Source: Oscillospiraceae bacterium (lineage in GTDB: Bacteria > Bacillota > Clostridia > Oscillospirales > Oscillospiraceae). From it: DNA of 50,220 bases. Below, piece after piece: positions 8,454 through 18,682 of the stretch. The translations under genes and the position numbers were made by a program. The first letter of the stretch is position 1. The number at the start of each line of letters is the position of its first letter. The stretch covers positions 1 to 50,220 of the forward strand of contig JAILNC010000043.1 of NCBI GenBank assembly GCA_024691985.1, given 5' to 3'. A model generated the notes under the pieces. The model saw only the letters and a list, made by a program, of their open reading frames with translations, was not told the DNA's origin and searched no databases.

Positions 8454-11400
8454 TTACTGGAGTGCTACCGAGATCGACACGCTCTGGTTGTTCTCGAGCT
8501 TGGAGAAGTCCAGACCGAATGTCGCCTCTGCGTTTCCGCCGTCAAAGGTGACCGTTACATTGTCGCCCTTGGTGCCTTCGGCGCTGAACGCATCGGGGCT
8601 GGTAACCATAAGCATCACATCGGCCAGTTTCGCAGTGCCGCCGGTGCCGCCCTCCGTAACATTGATGGTAGCGTTGTTCGGTTCGGTAGTGCTGCCGCTG
8701 TCCTTGGACAGGTAGACCTTGCTCGCCGCATCGCCCGCGTAGCTGAAGTTGAGGGTGATGACCTTTTCCTTGACGGTTTCCACAACGTCGGTTTCCTCGA
8801 TGTTGCTCGTCACAGTGTAAGGTCCGAAGTGTCCCTTGTTCACTCCGCTTGTCTGCTTGCTGAGCGCGGTTCCCTTGATCGAGACGGCATCCAGATACCT
8901 GCTCGCTTTGGCTACCTTTACATCGACATAAACGACCTCGCCGTCTGCGACTTCTTCAACCACGTTGCCGTTCTTATCATAGAAGGTCAGCGCGCGGTTG
9001 CCGGGATCGGTCTTCGCGGGGAGCGTGCGTGCCGGCGTCAGAATATCCAGGCTGATACTCACGGTGTCGCCGTTGTTGACCGCGGACATATCGACGGTCA
9101 TCGTGTACTTGTAGGTAGCATCCTTGTTGGCGGAATACTTGTCGGTATCGCCGCCGGGATTGTCGAACTCATAATCCGCAGGCTCATGGAGAATGATTGT
9201 GATTTCCTTGCTCGCTTCCTTCACATCGCTGACCGTGACGCTGCTGTCAGTCGAGACAGTCCCGTTGACCTCGGTCTTGAGGCCGGACGGCGCGTTGTTG
9301 AAGGTGATCGCGACCGTAACGACCTTGTCATGGGTCGTAACAACGATCTTCTCTTTAGCAAGATCTTCCGTTACCTGGAAGGGGCCAAACGTACCGTCGG
9401 AATTCTGAGTGAGCTCTTCGCCATTGACTTCAACCTTATAGTACTTGCCTGCAGGTGCGTCAGACGTGGGCTTGACATAAATATCAGTGCTCACCGGAGC
9501 TTTCTCGCGATCGACCGCTTCACCGCCGCTCGTGGTGTACGACAGAGCATAGCCGTTATTGTCCTTTTCCGGGAGTTCGACCGTCGGCGATTCGAACTTG
9601 ACCGTGAGCACCACGGTGTCGCCGTTGTTCTTTCCTTCGGGCTTCAGCGGTTTATCAACACTTGTGGCCGCTGAATCCGAGCTCGCCGAGAGGCCGTCGA
9701 CGAGGAACTTGGCAGGATCGGAGCTATCGGTGTTCTCGATCTTGATATTCTTGCCGTGTACCACCATGGGCGACAGAGTCGTGCCGGAGATGGGGATCGA
9801 GGCCGTGGCGCCGCCATCGACCGAAACCGTCAGCGCCGCATCAGAGGGGGCGTTCTCCACCGCGATCTGGACCTGATACTGCTTCGTGGCAAGCGCTGTC
9901 TCGGCAGTGAGTGTGTAGTCCTGCGTCAGATCATCCGGGTTCTCGGGTACAGTGAAGAATTCGCCGTCTGCAACCTCGACGAGCTTATCGGTACCCTTCA
10001 GGAAGGCGATGGGTCCGTCAAGCACCTTCTCCTGAAGATCCTCGTCCACCATGACTTTCAGCTTGGTGCCGCTCTTCACGGTCAGATCAGTGAGGACCTC
10101 GTCAGCTTCCGTGACATACTTCAGCTTCACGCTGCCGCCGTCAACCTTCGCCGTGGAGGGCAGTGTCACGTCGACAGGCTCGATCCCTGCGGGCACATCG
10201 TTCAGCTTCACAGTGACCGTGCAGTCGCCGGCAGGCATTACGAACTTCTTGCCGTTGCCGGAGTTCTCGATGGTATCAGCAACGGTCTTGTTGCCGGGAA
10301 CCGGCAGGGTCTTGGGCGTGACAGTGAACGTGGCCTTATCCATCGTGACGCCCATCTTCACCGCAAGATCAGTCATCAAGATCTTCACAGTGCTGCCATA
10401 GGGGATGGACTTGAAGTTGTTGCCGCTGGGCAGCACGTCGGCATCCGCGTCGGCTTTTTCATAAATGACCTTGACATAGCCCAGGGATACCGGATCGCCG
10501 TTCTGATCCAGGACGTTGAGCGTCAGATTGTACTTGATAGGCTGGAAATTGACCGTGACGCTCTTGTAATTCTTCTGCGGCATGGTAAAGGTGTAGGCCG
10601 TCTTGCCGTCGACCGTCGTCTCGGCGAGATCCATATGCCCGCCGTCGACCTTGACGGAGATGTTCCACGGATCGGTATAGTAGCCCGGCGCGGCAGACGG
10701 GATGATGGCGACCAGATCTCCCGCATAGGCGACAGATGTGAACGTGTTGAGGGCGGACAGCCCGCTGGGGGAATCCAGGATCACATATTCCACATTTCCG
10801 CGGGTGGAGTCGTTGACGCTGTGGTTGAGCTTGATGGGATTCTTGACCGCGGTCAGAGACTTCGATTTGAGCCTGATAATCAGGTTGATGGGATTGGTCG
10901 CGAAGTCGCCGGTTACCTTGAAGCTCGTCTTCTTCGAGATGAAGTTGTTGACATCGGTGGAGACGAACTCGTACTCGGAACTGCCGACCTGGGTCAGCGC
11001 GACGCTGATGGTGTCGCCATACTCGACGCTCATCTGGGTGGCCAAGTTATCAACGACCGTCTCGGAACTGTTGCGCGTGATCTTCACATAGCTGCCGCCG
11101 GTCAGCGGATCGCCGTTCTCGTCGATCGTGGTGATATTCAGGATATATCCGAGCTTCTCGAAGACGGCCTCCACCTTTACGCCGTCCGCGGGCATCGCGT
11201 CGAAGCAGTACATGTACGAGCCGGCGCTGGTGGGATGGGGGATAGGCCCGGCGATCGGCAGGATCTCGCCGCCGGTATCCTTGCGGAAGACGCGAAGGCT
11301 GGAAGTGATCGAGGCAGGATTGCTGCCGTCAGCATCGTAGACGTAACCCTCACCGGGCGCGACCGAAAGCCAGAACGGTACGCCGGCCTTGACGCCGTTG

Positions 11401-13838
11401 ACGGAGAGTCCGTTGGTGCCGTCCACAATGCCGATCGTGCCGAGGCCGGTGACCTTCATGTCGGCAGGTGTGATCTTCACCATGTTGGACACGAAGTAGG
11501 CGCAAACCTCAAAGACTGTATTCGTGCCGGCCACCTGTGCGAACGTGGGCATCTGGAAGCAGCTGTTCTTCTGCAGCTCGCTCGTGAGCATGGGATCGAT
11601 CGCGCCGTTGACCCAGACCTCATAATGATCAAGGGCGACGTTCTTGCTGCTGACGCTGTAGCTGACATTGACATACTCGCCGACGTTGGCGGGGTGCTGA
11701 GCCGCCGCGCCGTCGTTGGTGATCTGATACTCGTTGCGCAGCGCCTCAGAATCGGCCTGGAGGTACAGGCTTGCATCCTGATACTGATTGATCGCCTGCC
11801 CGTCAAGGAACACGCTGCCGGTGTAGATGCGCTGAGCGCGCTGGACAGCACCGGTCACGGTCGCGCCGCCCACAGGCATGCGGAACCAGACGCCGGTATC
11901 ATCAATGACGACGGGGACACGCAGTCCGTCGGAAATGCGGGTCACGATGTATGCGTCCGCATTGTTCGGGTCGGTGACCATCGCATAAGAGGTGTCCGCG
12001 GCATCCTCGGGCAGCCAGTTGAGGTAGACCCTGCTATTGGTGCCAGCCTCGCGGTCCGCGTCATTGCGGATGCTGGTGGGAGTGGGATTCGGGTTCGGAT
12101 CCGGGGCGCCGACAGTGGCGTAGAACTGGCCGCCCTGGACAGGATTGATGACGATCTGGTTGTTCCCCTTCGGGACAAAGTTGACCACAACATCCACATC
12201 CGCCGCAGGCATCGTGAAGGTGTTGTTGAATGCGCTGATAAAGTTCCCGTTGTCGTGGCGCTGAACCGTGATGCCCCGGACGATCTGGCCGCCGATAACG
12301 GCATCGCCGACGATGTAGCCGTTGTTGGGCTTGGCCACGATGGTGACCTGGGCGCCCTTGGCAGCCCTGGTCACATTGTTGCCGTTGACCTGTACGGAGT
12401 AGCTGCCGTTGGGGACATCAATCACGTAGAACGCATAGGTGGGAACAGCCTCGAGCGTGACCTCGACCTTGACGTCGGCGTCGGGCATGATGAAGCCCTG
12501 GTCAATGTTGGTGAGCGCCTCACGCTTTACGCCGTTCATCGTCTTATAGCTGACATAGACCTCAGTGGGAACCAGGCCGGAATCAAGGCTGACCACCGTG
12601 ACCGCGGCGCCCGTGGCGGCCGCGTTCATCGAAACGCCGTCGACCAGCGTGGCGGCCTTGCCGATGTAGTTGCAGTCAACCGTGATATTGTGGCCCTTCA
12701 TGACGTCCGCGTCGATCTGGATATCGCAGCTGGGCATGGTGAAGGAGAAGGACTTCAGCAGCAGATCGGCCTGGCCGTTGGCGAACTTGACCCGGACGTT
12801 CTTGGCAGCCCTGCCTGCCTTGGTGTTGACAGAGACATTGACGGTGTCGCCGGCCTTCGCTTCCTTGACCTGCTTGCCGTTGACAAAGAACTCGACATTG
12901 GCGGCAGCGGTGTCGATGGCGCTGGTGAGCTTATAGGTCTGAACGACCGTGGTCGTGCCGTCGCTGCTTGTCGTGGTGGTCTTGTTGTTCGAGGTAGTAT
13001 CGGACGGAAGCGAGATCGTGGTCGCGACCGGGTAGTAGAAAGGATCGCCCGCCTTCAGCTTGGCCAGATTCGAGTGCTCTTCATTGATGATCTCCAGCAT
13101 CGGCTTGATGGCGTTGTAGTCAAGCCCTCTGTCGGTCACAACGCCGTACGCGGTCTCGCCGGATTTCATGAGATGGCGATAGACCGTGATGCAGCTGGTG
13201 CCGTTGGCAGGCTTCGCCACCGACGGGATCCACAGCGTGGTCCCCGCGGGGATGCTGTTCCAGTTCGTGATCTTGTTGATCTTCTGGATCGTGCTCTTAT
13301 ACTTTTTGTAGGAGACGCCCAACGCGTTGCACGCGTCGGTCACGGTCTCGCCCATGGCGAGCTTATACGGCACCATATACCACCAGCAGGTGTCCTTGGA
13401 GATGGCGGTGTCGATGGCCGACTGTGTCGTGGTGGTCTTCGTGGTGGTCTTGGCCGTCGTGCTCGAAGCGGTCGACACTGTCGCGACAGGCGTCGTGATG
13501 CTGCTGGTGGCAGCAGTAGCCGTCTTCGCAGTGGACCCATGGCCGGTCGCGATCACGACAGCATCCGCGTCAGTGGCCGGCAGCGTCAGCACTCTGCCGA
13601 CAGCCAGCTTGTTCCACTGGTTGTCGGAGATGTTGTTGAGCTTCATGATGGCGATCTTGCAGGTGTAGTAGTTGAGACCCAGCTTCTGGCAGATCCTCAG
13701 CACGTAGTCTCCGCTCTTCATCTGATACGTCATCGTAGAGTAAGAGACTGTTTCTGCGTTCGCACTGAGGTTGTACCCTGCGAACAGAGATACGACCAGC
13801 ACCGCGACCAGAAGGATGCTTATGAGCCTTTTCTTCAT
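8454..13838 (-). CDS. very large secreted LysM protein with many beta-rich FTMPxxDVxVxxxF repeat domains
   Basis: Signal peptide MKKRLISILLVAVLVVSLFAGYNLSANA; three LysM-like segments (YQMKSGDYVLRICQKLGLNYYTC..., YKLAMGETVTDACNALGVSYKKY..., HLMKSGETAYGVVTDRGLDY...); repeated FxMPxADVxVxV units. Confidence 0.85.
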   Translation of the reverse strand: MKKRLISILLVAVLVVSLFAGYNLSANAETVSYSTMTYQMKSGDYVLRICQKLGLNYYTCKIAIMKLNNISDNQWNKLAVGRVLTLPATDADAVVIATGHGSTAKTATAATSSITTPVATVSTASSTTAKTTTKTTTTQSAIDTAISKDTCWWYMVPYKLAMGETVTDACNALGVSYKKYKSTIQKINKITNWNSIPAGTTLWIPSVAKPANGTSCITVYRHLMKSGETAYGVVTDRGLDYNAIKPMLEIINEEHSNLAKLKAGDPFYYPVATTISLPSDTTSNNKTTTTSSDGTTTVVQTYKLTSAIDTAAANVEFFVNGKQVKEAKAGDTVNVSVNTKAGRAAKNVRVKFANGQADLLLKSFSFTMPSCDIQIDADVMKGHNITVDCNYIGKAATLVDGVSMNAAATGAAVTVVSLDSGLVPTEVYVSYKTMNGVKREALTNIDQGFIMPDADVKVEVTLEAVPTYAFYVIDVPNGSYSVQVNGNNVTRAAKGAQVTIVAKPNNGYIVGDAVIGGQIVRGITVQRHDNGNFISAFNNTFTMPAADVDVVVNFVPKGNNQIVINPVQGGQFYATVGAPDPNPNPTPTSIRNDADREAGTNSRVYLNWLPEDAADTSYAMVTDPNNADAYIVTRISDGLRVPVVIDDTGVWFRMPVGGATVTGAVQRAQRIYTGSVFLDGQAINQYQDASLYLQADSEALRNEYQITNDGAAAQHPANVGEYVNVSYSVSSKNVALDHYEVWVNGAIDPMLTSELQKNSCFQMPTFAQVAGTNTVFEVCAYFVSNMVKITPADMKVTGLGTIGIVDGTNGLSVNGVKAGVPFWLSVAPGEGYVYDADGSNPASITSSLRVFRKDTGGEILPIAGPIPHPTSAGSYMYCFDAMPADGVKVEAVFEKLGYILNITTIDENGDPLTGGSYVKITRNSSETVVDNLATQMSVEYGDTISVALTQVGSSEYEFVSTDVNNFISKKTSFKVTGDFATNPINLIIRLKSKSLTAVKNPIKLNHSVNDSTRGNVEYVILDSPSGLSALNTFTSVAYAGDLVAIIPSAAPGYYTDPWNISVKVDGGHMDLAETTVDGKTAYTFTMPQKNYKSVTVNFQPIKYNLTLNVLDQNGDPVSLGYVKVIYEKADADADVLPSGNNFKSIPYGSTVKILMTDLAVKMGVTMDKATFTVTPKTLPVPGNKTVADTIENSGNGKKFVMPAGDCTVTVKLNDVPAGIEPVDVTLPSTAKVDGGSVKLKYVTEADEVLTDLTVKSGTKLKVMVDEDLQEKVLDGPIAFLKGTDKLVEVADGEFFTVPENPDDLTQDYTLTAETALATKQYQVQIAVENAPSDAALTVSVDGGATASIPISGTTLSPMVVHGKNIKIENTDSSDPAKFLVDGLSASSDSAATSVDKPLKPEGKNNGDTVVLTVKFESPTVELPEKDNNGYALSYTTSGGEAVDREKAPVSTDIYVKPTSDAPAGKYYKVEVNGEELTQNSDGTFGPFQVTEDLAKEKIVVTTHDKVVTVAITFNNAPSGLKTEVNGTVSTDSSVTVSDVKEASKEITIILHEPADYEFDNPGGDTDKYSANKDATYKYTMTVDMSAVNNGDTVSISLDILTPARTLPAKTDPGNRALTFYDKNGNVVEEVADGEVVYVDVKVAKASRYLDAVSIKGTALSKQTSGVNKGHFGPYTVTSNIEETDVVETVKEKVITLNFSYAGDAASKVYLSKDSGSTTEPNNATINVTEGGTGGTAKLADVMLMVTSPDAFSAEGTKGDNVTVTFDGGNAEATFGLDFSKLENNQSVSISVALQ

Positions 13839-14213
13839 AGTTGCTCCCCCTAACACATACCCTTTCGGGTGGAATGATGACTTTGGCACAGCTTTTTAAA
13901 AAGCCGCAACCGGCGAAAAGTAAAAAAAGTATTACGATTCGGCTATAATATTACAGCAACAGCCCAGAAAAAGCAAGACCCAAATGATAAAAAATTTCAA
14001 GAAATTTCATTTTGGTAACACGTCTTCATGGGTCACGAGGCCGAATCCCTTGCTGTGCAAGGCTTTCCGGTCTCTGCTCTCCGTCGGTCCCGCGTTCTCT
14101 GTTCGCGCCGAAATCAGCCTTCCCGTCTTTCTGTCAGTTAGGACGGCGCTCCGGAAGGAATGTTCCCGCATGTTTTACGAATTTTTAAAAATCAGGAAAA
14201 CTTTTTTTACACG

Positions 14214-14253
14214 AAACGGGACGGGAAGCTCTACCGCTTCTCGTCCCGTTTTT
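14214..14253. terminator. stem-loop terminator
   Basis: AAACGGGACGGGAAGCTCTACCGCTTCTCGTCCCGTTT. Confidence 0.75.
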
Positions 14254-15014
14254 TATTCGATTCCGAACAGCCTCTTGCCGTTCTCGCTTGTGACGGCGGC
14301 GATCTCCTCCTGCGTCACGCCCTTGATCTCGGCGATCTTCTGTGCGATGTAACACAGATTGCGGGAGTCGTTCCGTCTGCCTCGCATCGGGACCGGGCTG
14401 AGATATGGGCTGTCGGTCTCGATCAGCATCCTGTCCAGCGGACACAGCGCCAGGATCTCCGGCGCCCTGCGCGCGTTTTTATAGGTGACGGGGCCGTCGA
14501 AGCCGAGATACCAGCCTTGCTTCAGCAGCTGCTCCGCCATCTCCGCCGAGCCGGAGTAGCAGTGGAACACGCCGCGCAGACCCTCGTAGCGGCTGACGAT
14601 CTCCAGGCAGTCGCCGTGCGCCTCGCGGTCATGGACGATCACGGGCAGATCCCGCTCGAGCGCAAACTCCAGCTGTTTTGCAAACAATGCCTTCTGCTCT
14701 TCCTTCCGGCTCGCGTCCCAGTAATAATCCAGCCCGATCTCCCCGACCGCCGCGCAGCGCTCGTTTCCGGCCAGCTCTGCAATGCGCGCGAGATCGCCCT
14801 CCCGACAGCCCGCGAGCTCCTCGGGGTGGATGCCGACCGCGGCGTAGACGAAGGGGTGCTTTTCCGCGATCGCCAGCGCCCGCTCGCTGCTCTCGACGTC
14901 GCAGCCCGGGATCAGGATCAGCCCGACCCCGGCCTCAGGCATGGCCGCAAGCAGCTCCTCCCGGTCGGCGTCGAACGCGCGGTCGTCGTAATGTGCATGG
15001 GTGTCAAAATACAT
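14253..15014 (-). CDS. TatD-family metal-dependent deoxyribonuclease
   Basis: MYFDTHAHYDDRAFDADR, AVGIHPEE, AVGEIGLDYYWD, HCYSGS, IETDSPYLSP. Confidence 0.92.
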   Translation of the reverse strand: MYFDTHAHYDDRAFDADREELLAAMPEAGVGLILIPGCDVESSERALAIAEKHPFVYAAVGIHPEELAGCREGDLARIAELAGNERCAAVGEIGLDYYWDASRKEEQKALFAKQLEFALERDLPVIVHDREAHGDCLEIVSRYEGLRGVFHCYSGSAEMAEQLLKQGWYLGFDGPVTYKNARRAPEILALCPLDRMLIETDSPYLSPVPMRGRRNDSRNLCYIAQKIAEIKGVTQEEIAAVTSENGKRLFGIE

Positions 15015-15133
15015 AGGGCTCCCCCTTCTGCTCTTTTGTCGGGACTATCATATCCCGGCCCGGCCGTTTTTGCAAGCGCGATCCCTTCCGCCGCCCCGGA
15101 AATGAGAGCTGAAAAAAGCTGCGCGTCCTGTTC

Positions 15134-16645
15134 TTGCAAAGCGAAGTCTGCTGTGGTAGAATAACAAAAGCGTTATCCATAATCAGTTTCGGAGTGCTTG
15201 GGATGCAGCTTCTTCAACCCGCCGGCGAGAAGGCCTTCCGCCACACGCTCGCTTTCTTTGCCGCCGCTTTCTTATTATTTTATATGGTATGCCCGGTCGC
15301 GCCGCAGCGCTGGAACGACCTCTATGTCGCCTACGGCCGCGGGGCTGTCTTTGCCATGGCCGGCATCTACTTCTTCGTATGCCGCCTGCGCGGGAGGCTT
15401 GAGGTCCGTCTGGTCGTCTATTATACGATCTGGGTCTTTCTCACCCGCCTGCTCAACACCGACTTCTATCTGCAAAACGAGCTGGACCTGGTCATCAGCC
15501 GCATCCTCTGCTGCGTGATCCTCCCCGTCGGGCTCCTGCTCGAGCCGCAGGAACGTCTGCGTCTGCTCGACGTGCTGGCCGTCTTCGCCGGTATTTACTA
15601 TTTCATCACGGCGCTGCTCGGCCTGTATGCGGCGATCTTCGGCGTCTACTTCTATATCCCGCCGGAGGGGGTCGTCTTCGGCATTAACGACAAATCTCTG
15701 TTTTACAGCAACTTTGTCTATATCATGGCCTGGGCGACCAACCGCACCATCTCCGCCGTCTGGTTCTATCTGGCCTGGTGCATGATGATCTACGCCTTTC
15801 TCCGCACCCGCAGGACGGCGCTGCGCATCCCCATCGTCCTCGCATTCTTCGTCTTTTATCTGGCGCTGGCCTTCTGCCGCTGCCGGAACATCAAGGTCGC
15901 CGTCTCCCTCAATGTCGCCATGCTGCTTTTCCTCTGGGGACAGACGCTTCTGCGCAAAAAAAAGACCGGGCTGCGCATCGCGCTTTTGTGTGCGGTGCTG
16001 CTGCTCTCGATCCCCGCCGTCTATAAAAGCTTCGATGTGATGACTTCGGCTTCGGCCGCGCTGTACAACGCGCTGGATCCCGATATCGAGCGCACGGCCG
16101 ACGCTTTCATGGGCGACGAATATATCGAAGACACAAAGGACGGGCAGGACTTCGCGGATACGCGCGATTTAAAGACCAGTCTCTCCAACCTCTCCAACCG
16201 CAGGGAGATCTATGCGAGTGCGATCCCCACCTTCCGGGAGGACCCGCTGCGGCTGCTGATCGGCAAATACAGCAGCAAGATCATGCTCATCCCGAACAAG
16301 TATCAGTCCTACCCCTACTGGCACATGCACAACTATCTGCTGCAGGTCCTGATGCTGACGGGCATTCCCGGCTTCCTGCTTGTGCTCGCGTTCAGCGTGC
16401 TGCTGGTCTGGCATGCGGTGCGGCTCTTCTTCTCCGCGGCGCCTGCGGTGATCAAAACGCTGGTCCTCCCCATCTCCGGCATTTTGTTTTACGGGATGTT
16501 TGAGATCATCATCTTCACGGAAAGCGCCGATATGCGCGCGCTGACCGATTTTCGGGAGCTGTTCTTCTTCCTGCTCGCCGGCATCGTGCTGGCCTATTCT
16601 GGTGAATTCCCGTCTGCCGTCGGCAGGCGGGAGTCTGGAGCGTGA
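15134..16645 (+). CDS. O-antigen ligase / polymerase-like polytopic membrane protein
   Basis: Multiple TM segments, large extracytoplasmic loop, then PYWHMHNYLLQVLMLTGIPGFLL (Wzy_C-like H-N-x-x-L-Q motif); true start may be downstream. Confidence 0.65.
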   Translation: MQSEVCCGRITKALSIISFGVLGMQLLQPAGEKAFRHTLAFFAAAFLLFYMVCPVAPQRWNDLYVAYGRGAVFAMAGIYFFVCRLRGRLEVRLVVYYTIWVFLTRLLNTDFYLQNELDLVISRILCCVILPVGLLLEPQERLRLLDVLAVFAGIYYFITALLGLYAAIFGVYFYIPPEGVVFGINDKSLFYSNFVYIMAWATNRTISAVWFYLAWCMMIYAFLRTRRTALRIPIVLAFFVFYLALAFCRCRNIKVAVSLNVAMLLFLWGQTLLRKKKTGLRIALLCAVLLLSIPAVYKSFDVMTSASAALYNALDPDIERTADAFMGDEYIEDTKDGQDFADTRDLKTSLSNLSNRREIYASAIPTFREDPLRLLIGKYSSKIMLIPNKYQSYPYWHMHNYLLQVLMLTGIPGFLLVLAFSVLLVWHAVRLFFSAAPAVIKTLVLPISGILFYGMFEIIIFTESADMRALTDFRELFFFLLAGIVLAYSGEFPSAVGRRESGA

Positions 16646-16651
16646 TGCATC

Positions 16652-17500
16652 ATGTCGAAACCTGTCATCATCAGTGCCGACAGCACCTGCGACCTGTCCC
16701 CGGAGCTTCTGGAGCGCTTTGACATCAAGCTCATCCCGCTGACGATCCTGCTCGGCGGCGAGAGCTATCTCGACGGCGTGGAGTTCACCACCGAGGATAT
16801 CTACGCCCGCTACCGCGCGGACGGGACACTGCCCAAGACCTCCGCCCCCGGCATCCAGCAGTTTCTGGATTTCTTCACGCCCTGGGTGGAAAAGGGCTTC
16901 GAGATCGTCCATCTGGACATCAGCTCCGAGCTGTCCGGCACCTGCAGCAACGCCTGCATCGCGGCGGCGGAGCTGGACGGCGTGTACGTTGTGGACAGCC
17001 GCATGCTCTCGACCGGCGTCGGCCTGCTGTGCATCGAGGGGGCCGAATGCCGCGACCGCGGCATGGAGGCCGCCCGGATCGCGGAGCATCTGCGCTCGCT
17101 CACGGAGAAGGTCGACACCAGCTTCGTGCTCAACACGCTCGATTTCATGTGGAAGGGCGGGCGCTGCTCCGGTGTCGCGGCCCTGGGCGCGAACCTGCTG
17201 CACCTCAAGCCGGCTCTGGAGATGGCGGACGGCAAGCTCGGCGTGTACAAGAAATACCGCGGCAGCATCGAGGCCGTCTACCGCCAGTATGTGCGCGAGC
17301 GCCTGGCCGGCAAGGAGATCCGGCCCAACCACATCTTTGTCACCGACTCCGGCGAGGTGCCGGAGGAGACCCTGCGGGAGCTGATGGCCATGGTGCGCGA
17401 GACCGTCCCCGGGGCCGAGGTGCACAACACCAAGGCGGGCTGCACCGTGACCTCGCACTGCGGGCCGAAGACGCTCGGCGTGCTGTTCATCCGGGCGTAA
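16652..17500 (+). CDS. DegV family (fatty-acid binding) protein
   Basis: MSKPVIISADSTCDLSPELLERFDIKLIPLTILLGGESYLDGVEFT..., TSAPGIQQFLDFF, HLDISSELSGTCSNA. Confidence 0.92.
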   Translation: MSKPVIISADSTCDLSPELLERFDIKLIPLTILLGGESYLDGVEFTTEDIYARYRADGTLPKTSAPGIQQFLDFFTPWVEKGFEIVHLDISSELSGTCSNACIAAAELDGVYVVDSRMLSTGVGLLCIEGAECRDRGMEAARIAEHLRSLTEKVDTSFVLNTLDFMWKGGRCSGVAALGANLLHLKPALEMADGKLGVYKKYRGSIEAVYRQYVRERLAGKEIRPNHIFVTDSGEVPEETLRELMAMVRETVPGAEVHNTKAGCTVTSHCGPKTLGVLFIRA

Positions 17501-17512
17501 GGAGGGCATGAC

Positions 17513-17839
17513 ATGATCGAACCGAATGACGTGATGAAGGTCGGCGAAGAGGACTGGGAACAGTTCAAGAAGGACGCCGCGAAGGACGAGCTGTATTATA
17601 CAGGCCCCGGCGATCTGCTGGACACGGCCGAGGGGCGCGCGAAATTCTGCCGCCTGAACACGACCGGCGTTTTCCGCAAGCCGGATCCCTCCTATCCCGG
17701 CTATAAGATCTGGGTCTTCAACAACCAGGGCCAGGGTATGGTGGTCAAAAAACGCAGCCATGTCGATCCCCGTCTCATGGAGGATATCGAGTACGACGCC
17801 GACGGGAAGGAAATCAGCAAATCCTTTGAGCCGGCGTGA
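17513..17839 (+). CDS. conserved-looking small protein of unknown function
   Basis: Complete 108-aa ORF with RBS (AAGGAGGG) immediately downstream of degV; no recognised motif. Confidence 0.6.
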   Translation: MIEPNDVMKVGEEDWEQFKKDAAKDELYYTGPGDLLDTAEGRAKFCRLNTTGVFRKPDPSYPGYKIWVFNNQGQGMVVKKRSHVDPRLMEDIEYDADGKEISKSFEPA

Positions 17840-17860
17840 GCCGGGCTCAAACCATATGAC

Positions 17861-17904
17861 GATCCCCGGCGAATACGTGCGTTTGTCCGTATTCGCCGGG
17901 GATC
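17861..17904. terminator. long inverted repeat between convergent genes
   Basis: GATCCCCGGCGAATAC ... GTATTCGCCGGGGATC. Confidence 0.6.
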
Positions 17905-17943
17905 CGTTCCCTCTCAGCGTCTCTGTTTCCTGTCGGGCTTCGC

Positions 17944-18606
17944 TTATTTTGCCTTGCCGGTATTGGTAAAAAAACTGATTTCCTTCTCCAGCAGGCGAAA
18001 AACATTTGCGACCAGATACCCGTCCGCGATCGCGTGATTCAGCCGAACGCTGACAGGCATGACAAGCTTTCCGTTTTCTTCTCTGTATTTCCCCCAGTTG
18101 ACGATCGGCGCGAAGAACAAATATCCGTCGGGCAGTTCGATATGCAGGGCGTCATAGGAAAGCCACGAGATATACGACGCGTCGAACCAGTTGGGATGAT
18201 TCGCCGTATCCAGCCCGTACTCTCTCGTCTTCTTCGCCTCTTCGACATCCCGTACAGCGGCGGCGTAAAAGCTTTCATAATCCTCACAGTACTCCGTATA
18301 CACAGGCGTGCAGGTTTCCGTATCCTCATGAAAAACATACTGCGTGGGATTGATCACGTCATAGCAGATCAGCTCGTCCGTCTGCCAGAGATAGCCCATT
18401 CTGTAATCTTCGCGGGAATTCATGACCTTGGAGAGAATATACAGGAAGTTGATATAGAACTTTGTCCCCGTCTTCTTCGAATAGGCGGCGAGCTCTGTCA
18501 CATCTATTCTCGCCGTCATGGAGGTCGAGCATTTGCAGTCTTCCGAAAAGTGACGGAACACACCTTTTCTGTAATATGTCTCTCTGTCGATCACCTTATA
18601 GTTCAT
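17944..18606 (-). CDS. chloramphenicol acetyltransferase (CATase fold) family protein
   Basis: MNYKVIDRETYYRKGVFRHFSED...TARIDVTELAAYSKKTGTKFYINFLYILSKVMN; active-site type NHAIADGY (HxxxDG). Confidence 0.82.
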   Translation of the reverse strand: MNYKVIDRETYYRKGVFRHFSEDCKCSTSMTARIDVTELAAYSKKTGTKFYINFLYILSKVMNSREDYRMGYLWQTDELICYDVINPTQYVFHEDTETCTPVYTEYCEDYESFYAAAVRDVEEAKKTREYGLDTANHPNWFDASYISWLSYDALHIELPDGYLFFAPIVNWGKYREENGKLVMPVSVRLNHAIADGYLVANVFRLLEKEISFFTNTGKAK

Positions 18607-18636
18607 CTTCGTCATCCTCACAAATACCGCTGCAAA

Positions 18637-18664
18637 CAGGCGCGCCGCATCCGCGGCGCGCCTG
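18637..18664 (-). terminator. perfect 12-bp stem-loop downstream of the HerA-like gene
   Basis: CAGGCGCGCCGC-ATCC-GCGGCGCGCCTG. Confidence 0.55.
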
Positions 18665-18682
18665 TCGGATCACATGCTTTGT

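Noticed and set aside
9756-13853. 1365-aa plus-strand ORF antisense to the LysM protein
   Set aside because: Shadow ORF produced by high GC and codon bias; composition is His/Arg/Asp-rich with no domains, whereas the minus strand has a signal peptide, LysM segments and a terminator
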